Assembly (NCBI RefSeq): GCF_945859685.1
Contig: NC_079147.1
Span: 143,864,645 to 143,928,644 of the forward strand
DNA: 64,000 nt
Source of the DNA: Eupeodes corollae
Lineage: Eukaryota; Arthropoda; Insecta; Diptera; Syrphidae
Direction of reading: 5' to 3'
Below, piece by piece: positions 11,448 through 21,080 of the stretch (within the stretch, counting starts at the first letter, position 1; each line of letters starts with the position of its first letter). Both the position numbers and the translations under genes were made by a program. The notes under the pieces are model-generated. The model was not told the origin of the DNA. It made no database searches and saw only the letters and a list, made by a program, of their open reading frames with translations.

Positions 11448-11616
11448 GGCAGATTGTAAACAAAAACAGCTGATGGCTGCTGTCAAAACAAATATTTCAT
11501 TTTAAAATGAATTTGGTCGTGGTAAGTAGTATTATTTATACAATTTCCTTACAAAATACGAATTATTGCTTTTTTTATTTACAGAATATGGAAGAGAAAA
11601 AAAACTTTGAGAATAA

Positions 11617-12114
11617 AAACCCAGTGACTATTTGCGGCACTGGCCGTTCTTTTATGATCTGCCAGAGTTTCAAACGCTCTTTGTTAAGCGAGGAACCGGA
11701 ATTCACTATGGCTACTGGCGTGACGACCCCAAGGACGAGGAAGACTAGCTCATAGTTCGTAATGACGTTTCCAAGGGAAGCGTCTTCGAACTTGTCGCCA
11801 CAAATATGTTCAACGCTTTCGCTTACTACCTGTAGAAAGACTTTCCCGTAACTCCGTTCAATTACACGGATTTGGGAGATATGAGAAAGCGAAAGGCGAT
11901 AAGTTCATTTGTAAGAAAAAGTATGAAAGAAAATCTCTGGTGGAGGCTATGTATGTCGCAGCCGGCTAGGAAAATTTGCGCCAAAACATTCCACAATGTG
12001 GGAATCGTTGTTCTAGTAAATAAAACCACAACAGTGGTCTACCGCCTTTTGATGGACAGCGATGCCAACATCAAGAAGTTCGTCAGTCCTTTGGACAAGC
12101 CAGGTGAGTCCTAA
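11617..12114 (+). pseudogene. HPF1-like fragment, copy 1
   Basis: The frame from 11617 resembles the C-terminal domain of histone PARylation factor 1, which joins PARP1/2 to direct serine ADP-ribosylation. Seen here: HWPFFYDLPEFQT, HYGYWRDDPKDE, NDVSKGSVFELVATN and AKTFHNVGIVVLVNK, in the order expected for HPF1. Stops lie at 11746-11748 and 11833-11835, and the N-terminal half and the last part are missing. It begins directly after a Harbinger-type leader and intron (11522-11584) but is out of frame with the MEEKK start there. GGTGAGTCC just before the final stop looks like a splice donor, so the source may have been genomic rather than cDNA. Confidence 0.75.
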
Positions 12115-12549
12115 AAGGAAAAAACCAAAAAGATAGTCATAGGAATGGACTCAGTATTTTGGATTGAATTTGTTGTGAAAGAAGAAGAAAATGTTTTAAA
12201 CAAAATTAATTTTTATTGTAACAGTTTTGTTTGTTGTTGATTTTATGATATACTAGCTTTTTACCCGCGGCTTCGCCCGCAGTGGAGAAATTAAATGAGT
12301 ATGAGAGATAAAGGGTAAGGGTATAACAATAGAAATAAGTCAATATAATAACTAAATTTTATTGCTTTGCTGAGATCAACAATTTTTAAAAATTACTACA
12401 GGCAATGAAGTTTCAACACCTTAATATATACTTATTGAAATGCAACAACAAATGTTAAAATATTTTTCACCGTAACAAAAATAAATAATTCTGAATTCTA
12501 AAAATTTAAAAAAATAAAATACAAAGTATTAATTTAAGATATTTGTATA

Positions 12550-13980
12550 GACAATGTTATAAGTTTTCCGTCGGGTGCAAATATGTGTAAATTCCTGGCA
12601 TTAGAAACACGTGAACAGGCTACATAAAGTTGACCATGAGAGAAGCATGGGTTTTCCAAATGCACTCCTGCTACCTGTAATGTTTGTCCTTGTGCCTTGT
12701 TTATAGTATATATATATATTTATATACAGCAAAGCTAAGCTTGACGGGAAACTGAACCCTTTTAAATTGGAATGGAAGGTCAGTGGGAATAATTGATATC
12801 CGAGGTATTATAACACTATTTCCCTTACCGACACCTGTTAAAATGGTAGCACCAAGTATGTTCTGTCCCAATTTTGTTATCCGAAGCTTTGTTCCATTAC
12901 ATAGCCGAGGCGAGCATCTAGATTTCGCATAAACATTACTGGAACATTTAGTTTCAATTGAAGTTTATGTGTCTATATACACCCGATAGTTCAAGTGAAT
13001 TTAAAAACTCCACAGGATATGAAGTACTTAGTTCCGTATCCATAATTGTATCCATTGACAAATATTCCTTCATTTCTCCTTGAACCTCGTTTAAAATGTC
13101 AGTGTTGCTCCTATTTACAATTTCATTTCTTCTTCAATAAAACTACCATGCCTCCCATTATATCTGCACTATCTCGCAGGTCCTGGAGGGTCCGGTTTAA
13201 AGCTTCTATAGCCTTCTTGTGAGACATTGTACTTTTATCGCACACTAAAAGATTGCATTCTCGCAGCATCCTACCTCGTGAACTATTTTTACCAAAATTA
13301 CAGAGGGGCGAATCTTCCTGTGCCAAATTCAATGGTAATTTTAAAACGGAATGTGCCGTACGACCGCCCTTTAATAGCGTCGCGGCAATACCTGACGAAG
13401 CTACAGCAACGGACATTAATAATAAGTTAAGCAAAAACATTTTCCCAGTTCCTCCTGGTGCGTCGAGAAAGAAGAGTCCACCACTGCCGGAGTCTATTTT
13501 ACGTAAAACTTGATGGAAAACATGATTTGGCTCTGGAAGTAATTGAGGGACTAATTCTGCTACTTGATGTTGCAGTGCTATGAAATCATAATCTAGCTCT
13601 CGTGCAATTTCATTATCAAAATCATCTACATTGTCTCGTCGAGGGCTGGACATTCCAAAATCATCTAATCTTTTTCCAACCATCGTAAAAACCTTGTTTT
13701 CGATTATAATAATTAGCGTTTTATTGTAGCCATGTTCATTGAACTTGCAGTTGATGTAAAATATCTTCCGCATGTATTCTTTGTATACTTATTCCAAAGA
13801 GTTTGAGGGTTAGAAAGACCGCAAGAAGATAAAAGCGTAGCGTTAAGTTCCCTGAATTACCTGGCGATCGGAATTGTACAGCTTCCTACATAGTTTCATC
13901 CCAATGATTGTCATTTTCTAACAGTCGCTGAGCTTCACATGCTTTTCGGTAAGTTTGACATACCTGACCATTGACAGTTT
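12550..13980 (-). pseudogene. Helitron Pif1-like helicase, copy 1
   Basis: Reads FFLDAPGGTGKMFLLNLLL (Walker A, with Met after the Lys where Thr is usual), SSGIAATLLKGGRTAHSV and CNLLVCDKSTMSHKKAIEAL. The Walker B acidic pair is DK, not DE (codon 13234-13236). It continues through SYPVEFLNSLELSG to a decayed SHGQLYVACSR-type motif VI region near 12600-12660. About 340 bp present in copy 2 is deleted near 13125. Frameshifts and stops make it non-functional. Confidence 0.85.
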
Positions 13981-14519
13981 TTAGTTTTGTAAAGCTAATT
14001 GATGTTCAAATGGTAGACATGTGCATTCAAGAGGACACAAGCGTCCACAGGTTTTTTCTCAAAACCCACCTCTGTCTATCAACTCCTACTCTCACCTCCC
14101 CGCGGTGAACATCGGGTGCCTAGTACCTCAACTGGAGATTGGGTTCCAACCCCAGTGGAAAGTTGTTGGGGCAGCAAACGAGAGAGGGGGGGAGAGGTGT
14201 TTCCACTAAGGCACCTCTCCTTATCCAGGCGGCAGCGGACAAATTCTCGAGATAGAATCAACGGTAACGTCTACAGTTCCAGTAAGGTTGAACTACTTAG
14301 TGAACACCTTATAGGGCTTCTTCAACATATTCGGAGCCCAGGCCTGTAAGGAGCGGTTTATCCGGCTCCCCTTCCTTGGAGTTATACTAAGGATCTGGCT
14401 CTCCAGGTTGGGGGTTGTGCCGTCGGGGTGACTTCCTGGCCACGTAAAAATACCTTAAGTTTCGAAACACCAACAAGCCTCGGATACGGACGGATTCACT
14501 GTTGACAACCCACGCAAAC

Positions 14520-15308
14520 GAAATAAGGACAACGAACTTCGGATATGTACGTGGAATGTTAGGTCCCTTAACAGACCACGTGCAGCCGAACAATTAGCGG
14601 AAGCCCTAAACTGCTGCAAGGCAGATATTACAGCCATCCAAGAAGTGCGATGGGATGGACCGGGAAAACGCAAACTAAAAGACTGCGATATCTACTACGG
14701 CGACTGCTACCGAGAACAAAGACAGCGTCTATTTGGGTGTGGATTTGTTGTTGGAACTAGGCTCAGGAAAAAAATTGAGTTTCAACAGTGTGAGCGAGCG
14801 CATCACGACAATCCGCATCAAGGCTAAATTCGCCAACATAAGCCTAATATGCGCGCATGCCCCAACAGAGGAGAAAGATGAAGACACCAAAGACATATTC
14901 TTCGAGCTCTTGGACAAGACATATGAGCAGTGCCCTGGCTATGACATTAAAATTGTCTTAGGAGATTTTAATGCCAAGCTAGGAAGAGAAGACATCTTTG
15001 GTGGCATAATCGGGAGATACAGCCTGCACGACACTACCTCCGACAACGGATTCAGGCTGGTCGATTTCGCTGCGGGGCGAGACGTTCTGGTAGCTAGTAT
15101 GCAGTTCACGCATCTTAATATCCACAAGGGGACATGGAAATCTCCTGATCAATCAACCGTCAACCAGATTGACCATATTGCGATCGACGCACGACACTTC
15201 TCCAGTATCCAGGATATCCGAACACTACGAGAGGCCAACATTGACTCGGACCACTACCTCGTTGTAGCCAAGGTACGGCTACGGATATCCCGATCCAAGC
15301 CAAAATAA
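14520..15308 (+). pseudogene. RTE-like LINE endonuclease domain
   Basis: Domain order: LRICTWNVRSLNR near the start, ADITAIQEVRWDG with the metal-binding Glu, then after a frameshift in an A-rich run near 14770, ANISLICAHAPTEEKDEDTK, IKIVLGDFNAKLGRED and QIDHIAID...DSDHYLVVAKV with the catalytic His. This is the complete set of AP-endonuclease-like motifs. A stop at 15306-15308 separates it from the reverse transcriptase, which continues in the same frame, so the parent protein was one polyprotein. Confidence 0.85.
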
Positions 15309-15317
15309 GGAAGTACT

Positions 15318-17452
15318 GTGAGAAGATTCGACGTTAGACGGCTACAATCGCAAGAGACTGCCATGTCCTTTTCCGATCGAGTCTCTAATAACCTCCTAAG
15401 GAGTCCTATGCTTCCTGCATTAAGCATTGAAAACCAGTGGCAACATTGCCTTGCAGCCATCAGAGATGCCGCCTCTGAAGTGCTAGGTTTCGCACGGCCA
15501 CCACAGCGAAACCCCTGGTTTGACGACGAATGCCGGCAAGCGCACGCAGCGAAACAAGAGGCATACAAAACGGCGCTGCACAAAAGGACTAGAGCTGCTC
15601 GCGAGCTCTACGAGCAGAAGAGGAGAGAGGAACACTGGCTTCTTAGATGGAAAAAAAGAGAGCATGAGAAGCGCGCGATCGAGGAGATAGAGGGATGTCA
15701 CAACAGGAATGATGTTCGTAAATTTTACCAAAAGGTAAAAAAAACCTCCCAAGGGTACCAGCCACGAACCGAAGCCTGTAAAGACGATCAAGGGAACATC
15801 GTAGTAGAACCACAGTCGATGCTGAGAATATGGAAAGATCACTTCTCCAAATTATATAACGGCGACGACGAACCGAATTCCGCTGTAAGGGTAATAGAAC
15901 CACTCAACCTCGGCGACGCAGATCAACAATTCCGCCTACCCGACCTTGACGAAGTGAAGATAGCTATATCTAAACTTAAGTCAAACAATGCTGCTGGAGC
16001 TGACGGCATCACCGCCGAACTATTCAAAGCAGCAGTCGATGACTTGGTAGGGAGCATGCACCAACTCATCTGCAAAATTTGGTCGGAAGAAAGCATGCCC
16101 GATGAGTGGAATCTCAGCATAGTGTGCCCGATACATAAGAAAAGAGACCCTCTAAACTGCGCCAACTACAGAGGCATCAGTCTCCTTAACATTGCGTATA
16201 AGATCCTCTCTGCCGTATTATGTGAACGTCTGAAGCCATTCGTCAACAACCTGATTGGTCCTTATCAGTGTGGCTTCAGACCAGGAAAGTCCACTATCGA
16301 CCAAATATTCACACTACGGCAGATCTTGGAAAAAACCCATGAGCTTCAAATCGATACCCACCATCTCTTTATCGATTTTAAAGCCGCGTATGACAGCATC
16401 TATAGGGAAGAGCTCTACCGAGCAATGTCTAGTTTTGACATCCCTGTCAAACTTATCCGTTTGTGCAGAATGACGATGGAGAATGCACGCTGCTCTATCA
16501 AGGTCGGAAAAGATCTTACCGATGCATTTGATGTCAAAAAAGGTTTTAGACAAGGTGATGCACTGTCATGCGACTTCTTCAACATCTTTCTGGAAAGAAT
16601 TGTGCAAAACTCAACCGTCAACACTAGAGGCACAATCTTCCAAAGGTCCACCAATTACTCAGATACGCAGATGATATTGACATAATTGGAAGATCAAAGT
16701 GTGAAGTCAGTGGAGCGTTTCTGAGCATTGCGACGGAAGCGAAGAAGATAGGTTTAGTGGTCAATGAGGGCAAGACCAAGTATATGCTGTCATCAAAAAA
16801 GGACTCTGAACGACGACGTCTTGGACAAAACGTCACCATGGACAGCTATAACTTTGAGGTAGTTAAGGACTTTGTCTACCTAGGCACCGCTATTAATGCA
16901 GACAACGACATCAAACGAAGAATAATTCTTGCAAATCGCTGCTTCTTTGGACTTAGAAGGCAATTTAGAAGTAAAGTCCTCTCTCGAGCATGTAAAATCA
17001 CCATCTATAAGACACTCATCATCCCGGTTCTCATTTATGGCGCTGAGGCCTGGACCCTGTCAAAGAAAGATGAGAGCGTCTTAGGATGCTTCGAGAGAAA
17101 AATTCTTCGGGTGATTTTTGGTCCCGTACGCATAGATGGAGAATGGAGGAGAAGATATAACGACGAACTGTACGGGCTGTACAGTGACACTGACCTAGTT
17201 AGCAGAATTAAAGTCCAACGGCTTAGATGGCTAGGTCATGTAGAGCGGATGGACATCAACGCTCCAGCCCGGAAGGTCTTCGAATCCAATCCCGAGGGAA
17301 GATGCAATAGAGGAAGACCGCGACTCAGGTGGCGCACCCAGGTGGGAGAGGACCTCAACCAACTTGGCGTGCGAAACTGGAGACAGCTAGCTAGGGACCG
17401 AGCTGGCTGGAGACGCTTGTTGGTTGGGGCCCAGGTCCGCCCCGGACTGTAG
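15318..17452 (+). pseudogene. RTE-like LINE reverse transcriptase
   Basis: The RT palm is well preserved: SNNAAGADGITAELFK, CPIHKKRDPLNCANYRGISL, GFRPGKSTIDQIFTLRQ, HHLFIDFKAAYDSI, GFRQGDALSCDFFN. One frameshift near 16650 comes just before YADD (16664-16675). After it, VNEGKTKYMLSSKK, FVYLGT and the terminal RLRWLGHVERM...RPRLRWRTQV...LGVRNWRQLARDRAGWRRLL are open to the stop at 17452. Few lesions suggest a young copy. Confidence 0.9.
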
Positions 17453-17458
17453 CGCCAC

Positions 17459-18590
17459 CATATCTTCGTGCTTGATAAGTTTGTATTTCGTTGAGGGCCT
17501 GTACAGCACCTTCATTACGCAGATTGAAGATCACGTGATCGCTTCCTTTATTGATATACTTGCAAATACATTTTATTGCACGCACAGAATTGCAAGCTTC
17601 AACATTAATGTGGGCGTTCAATAATTTACACAAAATCGGGGAACAGGGAACTACTACGAGTACGAATGTTAACTTGTTTACCACCATCAGTAGGCGACCT
17701 ACGTCTGTATAGGGATTAAATTAAATAAATAAATTTCTCGAGGATACTTTTTTGTGCACTTGCCATTTTGCATGCAAGGTGACGCTGGATTGCGAGCTCC
17801 ACAGAGATCGTGTATCATATTGTTAATAACCGTGTCATACAGATTTTTATCTTCTTCTGGATCTGGAATTCCAGCGCAAATTTTGCTGTCAATTTGATTA
17901 GGAATTAGCTTCTGCTTTAGCCAAATTAATATGTGCACATGTGGTAGACCTCGTTTCTGCCATTCAATAGAGTACATATGGCACTGGACGTCTCCAAATA
18001 TTTTTCCTTTTGTTACAACGTTCAATAACTTTTGGACCTTTAATCGAAATACGCGGGCAACTATGTCATGTCGATCAGTGGCCTTTTGCCCAGACATAAG
18101 CTCTTGAGTTATATCCTGCCACGAAGGATTACAGGTAAAAGTTACGAAGAGATCAGGCCTATAGTAAGTTCGTAGATAAGAAAATGCGTCTTGCGTGTAC
18201 TCATGGAGATAACGGGGGCTGTTCACAAAAGTGGACGGCAAAATAACCATTTTGTCAATGTGGTTAGGTCTGATATTATTCTCTGCGCTAATCGCATCTT
18301 GTAAATGTATGTAATTTTCAGCTCGTATTTTTTTCTAGTTTAGAGAAATGTAACGAAGACTTTCGCTCTCTACTTTAATATACATATCTACCAAGAATTG
18401 ATGAAAAAGTTGACTTGTACGCAGAAGAAGGTTGAAGTCATGCTCTCGAAGCATCATGTAATACGCATAAAAGTCCATGCAGGAAACGTTTTTATTTGGA
18501 ATTGGTTGTACCGTTGTTGGATTAATAAGTGAAATATTAAAATGATATACAGATTCTCCTTTACTGAAAATTAGTGGGTACTGCAAAGCA
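17459..18590 (-). pseudogene. Helitron Rep (HUH) domain, copy 1
   Basis: The longest frame (17699-18250) holds a Helitron-like Rep core: VILPSTFVNSPRYLHEYTQD, RPDLFVTFTCNPSWQDI, GKIFGDVQCHMYSIEWQKRG, then LPHVHILIWL with the two-His HUH motif intact at 17933-17941. Rep makes the single-strand nick that starts rolling-circle transposition. Upstream pieces (to 18590) and downstream pieces (INVEACNSVRAIKCICKYINKG near 17550) belong to the same protein but are separated by stops. Confidence 0.88.
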
Positions 18591-19040
18591 TCATAGAAAC
18601 TTCATTACTATGATGCTAGATGACGTTGAAGTAGCTAAATTTGACGATATTTTGACAAACAATTTTCTTATTTTTCGTAAATTTTTGTTTAATAAAAAGT
18701 ATCCTATGTTACTTCTAATACCTTCAAGAGTGTATGTGCAAAGTTTCATGATGATCGATTTAGTAGTTTTTGCGTGAAAGCGGAACAAACAAACTTAAAT
18801 TCGCATTTATAACATTAGTAGGGATTTTCTAGACGCTTAGCTTCTCCTTAGTGAATTGTTCGGACCGGTGGAAGTAAACAAAGAGCATAACTGCAGCCAA
18901 GCGAGATTGTAGTTCTTGTTGGTTTATGTCGTGAGCCCACGCCACCTGTCCCTAGAACATCAGCTGATACTCTTCTTCGAGACGAGCTAGTAAAATAAAA
19001 ATTTTAATTAATGCTAAAAAATACATTATTGCATAGCTAA

Positions 19041-19980
19041 TTAAAAACTTTCGGTGATTATCCTTGTTCTATAAGCATAGGCCATACTATGATAGTTGAA
19101 TAGAAGCTGCCAGTCGAAACCATTTAGATAACTCTTTAAATCCTCGATGAGTAGAACATTTTTACCAAAGTAGTGACGCCTTATTTCTTTAAGCACGGGA
19201 CAAACTCCAATAAAATAAAGGATGTCTTCCCTCTCTTGCAGATTACATAAACTACAGTTCCCCGCCGTTCGATGTGGAGTAAAGTTTAATTTGATGAGTT
19301 CACCTCTAATTTTGAAGATGGTCCATATGTTGTAGCACGAGGAACAGCTTTTAAAGTAGTTATTTTCATTAAGATTGTAATTGATTAATGAATAATACTT
19401 TCGGTCTGTTGAACTGCGAGCTTTTTCGATAAAGGCATATCTTTCATTTTCATCAGTCAGTTGGATTATTTCATAAAAGATCTTTTTCCACTGGTTTGAG
19501 TTAGCTTCTGACAAGTTAGTCGTCATTAAACAGTTTCCGGCAAGTTTAACCCAATTTTTGACGAAGAGAGTTTTTCTTTTTCAGTGCATACTTAAGAATT
19601 ATCTTTGGAAGTCTTGATTCTTCCATATTAATAACTCTTAATAAATAATCTGCATGTAGTTTAAGAGCAGAAATAAACATTGTTGGCAACCCCGACTCCA
19701 GGTGATACATATATTTTGGCGTGTTTAGTGGAAGGTAAAAGATTTTCCTTAGAAAGAACCGCAGCAGGCTTTCAGTTACCTCCTGTCGTTCTATCGCCCA
19801 AACTTGTGCACCATAAAACATATTAGATTTGGCTGTAGCATTAAATACACTATATTTGGTGCTGATAGTTATTAAATTGTTACTGAAAATGTTTTTCCAA
19901 TTCTGGCATATTGCTGATTTCGCCTTATCTACTTTATTTTTTAGGTGGTTTTCCATTTTTAAATTGAACGATAATTCCAA
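19041..19980 (-). pseudogene. LINE ORF2 C-terminus, copy 1
   Basis: Two frames: MELSFNLKMENHLKNKVDKA with MFYGAQVWAIERQEVTESLL, then NLSEANSNQWKKIFYEIIQ and the cysteine-containing CSLCNLQEREDILYFIGVCP. This is the thumb plus zinc-knuckle-like tail of a non-LTR reverse transcriptase. The palm with the catalytic Asp residues is absent. Confidence 0.75.
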
Positions 19981-20198
19981 TCCGAGATAGGTATATTTTT
20001 TACTACTTCTAGCTTACGTTCGCCATATTTCCAATTTTCACCGCTTGCAATTCTTTTTTTGTATATTGCTGTCATTGTTGTTTTTAACTATTATTTGTTG
20101 CAGTGGGGAGGTCTCGGCAGAGCGACTTCTTTTTCTAGGATTTTCTGGGTCATATTCTGCGTTTTCTTTCCAAACTTTCCCTTCTACTACTAATTCAT

Positions 20199-20764
20199 CT
20201 ATAGCTTAAAATATGCTCTTTTGTTCTGTTTTTTGAATTCCAAAAGCTTAGGCACGAGTGGTTTTCTTGCATCAAGGAGAGATTTAGGAAGATCCTCTGC
20301 GATGTTATATTTTGAGAATATTTTTGTTGACATAAGTATTTTGTGTTTTTTGTCAAAGCTCTTAAACGTTACACGTATTGGTCTATTCTTCTCTTCGTAG
20401 GATTTCCCTAAACGCAAGCAATTTTCAATATCGTTTGAAATTAATTTAAAATCTTCATTACTATTATTTAAGATTTTAATAACTAAATTTTTGAGTTCTT
20501 CCTCAATCACATTATTTTTCCTCAAACTTATTTCTAGCTGAGTAATTCTTTTTTTTTTTGGTTCAAGCATATAGCTTCTTGTTTTAGTATAACCGTTTCC
20601 TGCATTTCCACCATTTTTTCAAGCTTCTCAACCTTTTCGGAAATAATCCCTACTTTTTCATCGGTGTTTTTGATGTCCTTATTATTAGCTTCGTTTATAT
20701 TCTGAAAGATTTCCTCTTTTTGCTCCCTTAATAGTGCTTTCAAGTCCTCTAAAGTAATTGCCAT
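20199..20764 (-). pseudogene. LINE ORF1, coiled-coil RNA-binding protein, copy 1
   Basis: It starts MAITLEDLKALLREQKEEI and has heptad-like leucines through KVEKLEKMVEMQ, so a coiled coil of ~50 residues. A domain resembling the L1-type ORF1 RNA-binding core follows: ENCLRLGKSYEEKNRPIRVT, KHKILMSTKIFSKYNIAEDL. A frameshift lies in a T-rich run at ~20550. Such proteins coat LINE RNA as trimers. Confidence 0.7.
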
Positions 20765-21080
20765 TTTACTTAAACAATACTATTTGGTACTTTTTGTTTT
20801 TCGATGTCGACCCTGGTTGAGTTTGAGATGCACGTGCTTGCCTCTAGGTGGCCTTTATTAGCAATCGGTTGGAAATGAGAGCTCACAGCTGATTGTTTTG
20901 ACGTTCATAATCGTGGTTTTTTTGACGGGATGAATTTATGTGATTTATATATTAAATTATAATTGGTTTGTTAAATAAATATAAGAAATACCACTTTTTC
21001 ACTCTCTTGAGTGTTTTAAAATAGCGTTTTTTTTTTGTTTTTATATACGAAATTTTGTAATTTAAGTTTAAATTTCTTCT

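Larger units (their letters stand above)
8033..11452. mobile_element. Inner PIF/Harbinger element, copy 1
   Basis: The right end reads GTCCGCTCCAACGGATACTT then CGCTAG, and, after a 67-bp insertion, CTAGGGCAGA. Its inverse, TCTGCCCTAGCGAGG, is the intact left end in copy 2 (27371); here the left end starts internally at CCGGCGGAACGG. Inside lie a HARBI1-like transposase gene on + and a Myb/SANT-like gene on -, convergent, which is the usual two-gene Harbinger plan. Both genes are broken. Confidence 0.75.
14043..17458 (+). mobile_element. RTE-like LINE, nearly full length
   Basis: The 5' end (GTCCACAGGTTTTT, 14043) is shared with another copy starting near 63848, so the element is probably complete. 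Contents are a ~480-bp 5' UTR, an endonuclease, reverse transcriptase and a C-terminal domain, with no RNase H. The 3' end is CCGGACTGTAGCGCCACC. No long poly-A is present. It is inserted in Helitron sequence and absent from the second unit, so it arrived after the units separated. The clade is my inference from gene order and C-terminal motifs. Confidence 0.85.
12253..18824 (-). mobile_element. Helitron, copy 1, with nested LINE
   Basis: On the minus strand the element starts TCCCTACTAATGTTATAAAT (18824) and ends with a GCGGGCGAAGCCGCGGG hairpin followed by AAAAAGCTAG (12253). These are canonical Helitron termini (5' TC, 3' hairpin plus CTAG). It sits between A (12252) and T (18825), as expected for Helitron insertion. 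Rep precedes helicase. An RTE-like LINE interrupts it at 14043-17458, and the neighbouring ~385 bp of Helitron is missing compared with copy 2. Confidence 0.9.
7846..18990. mobile_element. Outer Harbinger shell, copy 1
   Basis: The left end (GGGCTTTTTACACAAAGTC, about 7846) resembles the terminal repeat of the Harbinger element at 38173-39885. The left arm is interrupted by the inner Harbinger. Beyond that, 11455-11590 again matches 38380-38565, including a small intron. The HPF1 fragment and a Helitron follow; 18825-18990 is the remaining right arm. The right terminus is lost here, but a matching subterminal stretch survives in copy 2 at about 34910-34966. Confidence 0.55.
18995..20830 (-). 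mobile_element. Internally deleted LINE with coiled-coil ORF1, copy 1
   Basis: On the minus strand an ORF1 (20764 down to 20199) is followed almost at once by the C-terminal part of an ORF2 (19980 down to 19041). Endonuclease and polymerase core are missing. The same deletion is present in copy 2, so it predates the duplication. Confidence 0.75.
5305..21080 (+). repeat. Large duplicated unit, copy 1
   Basis: Homology with 24627-36978 begins at TTTACGAAAAAAGATTTCGG and ends at AAATTTCTTCT, just where a LINE starts at 21081. The order and orientation of contents are the same in both copies. Differences are insertions in this copy (MITE dimer 8532-9094, 67-bp hairpin element near 11377, RTE-like LINE 14043-17458), deletions in both, and substitutions that are unevenly spread: about 5600-7540 is nearly identical to copy 2, while the Helitron part is visibly more diverged. 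This may be a tandem duplication or a mis-assembled allelic pair. Confidence 0.9.
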
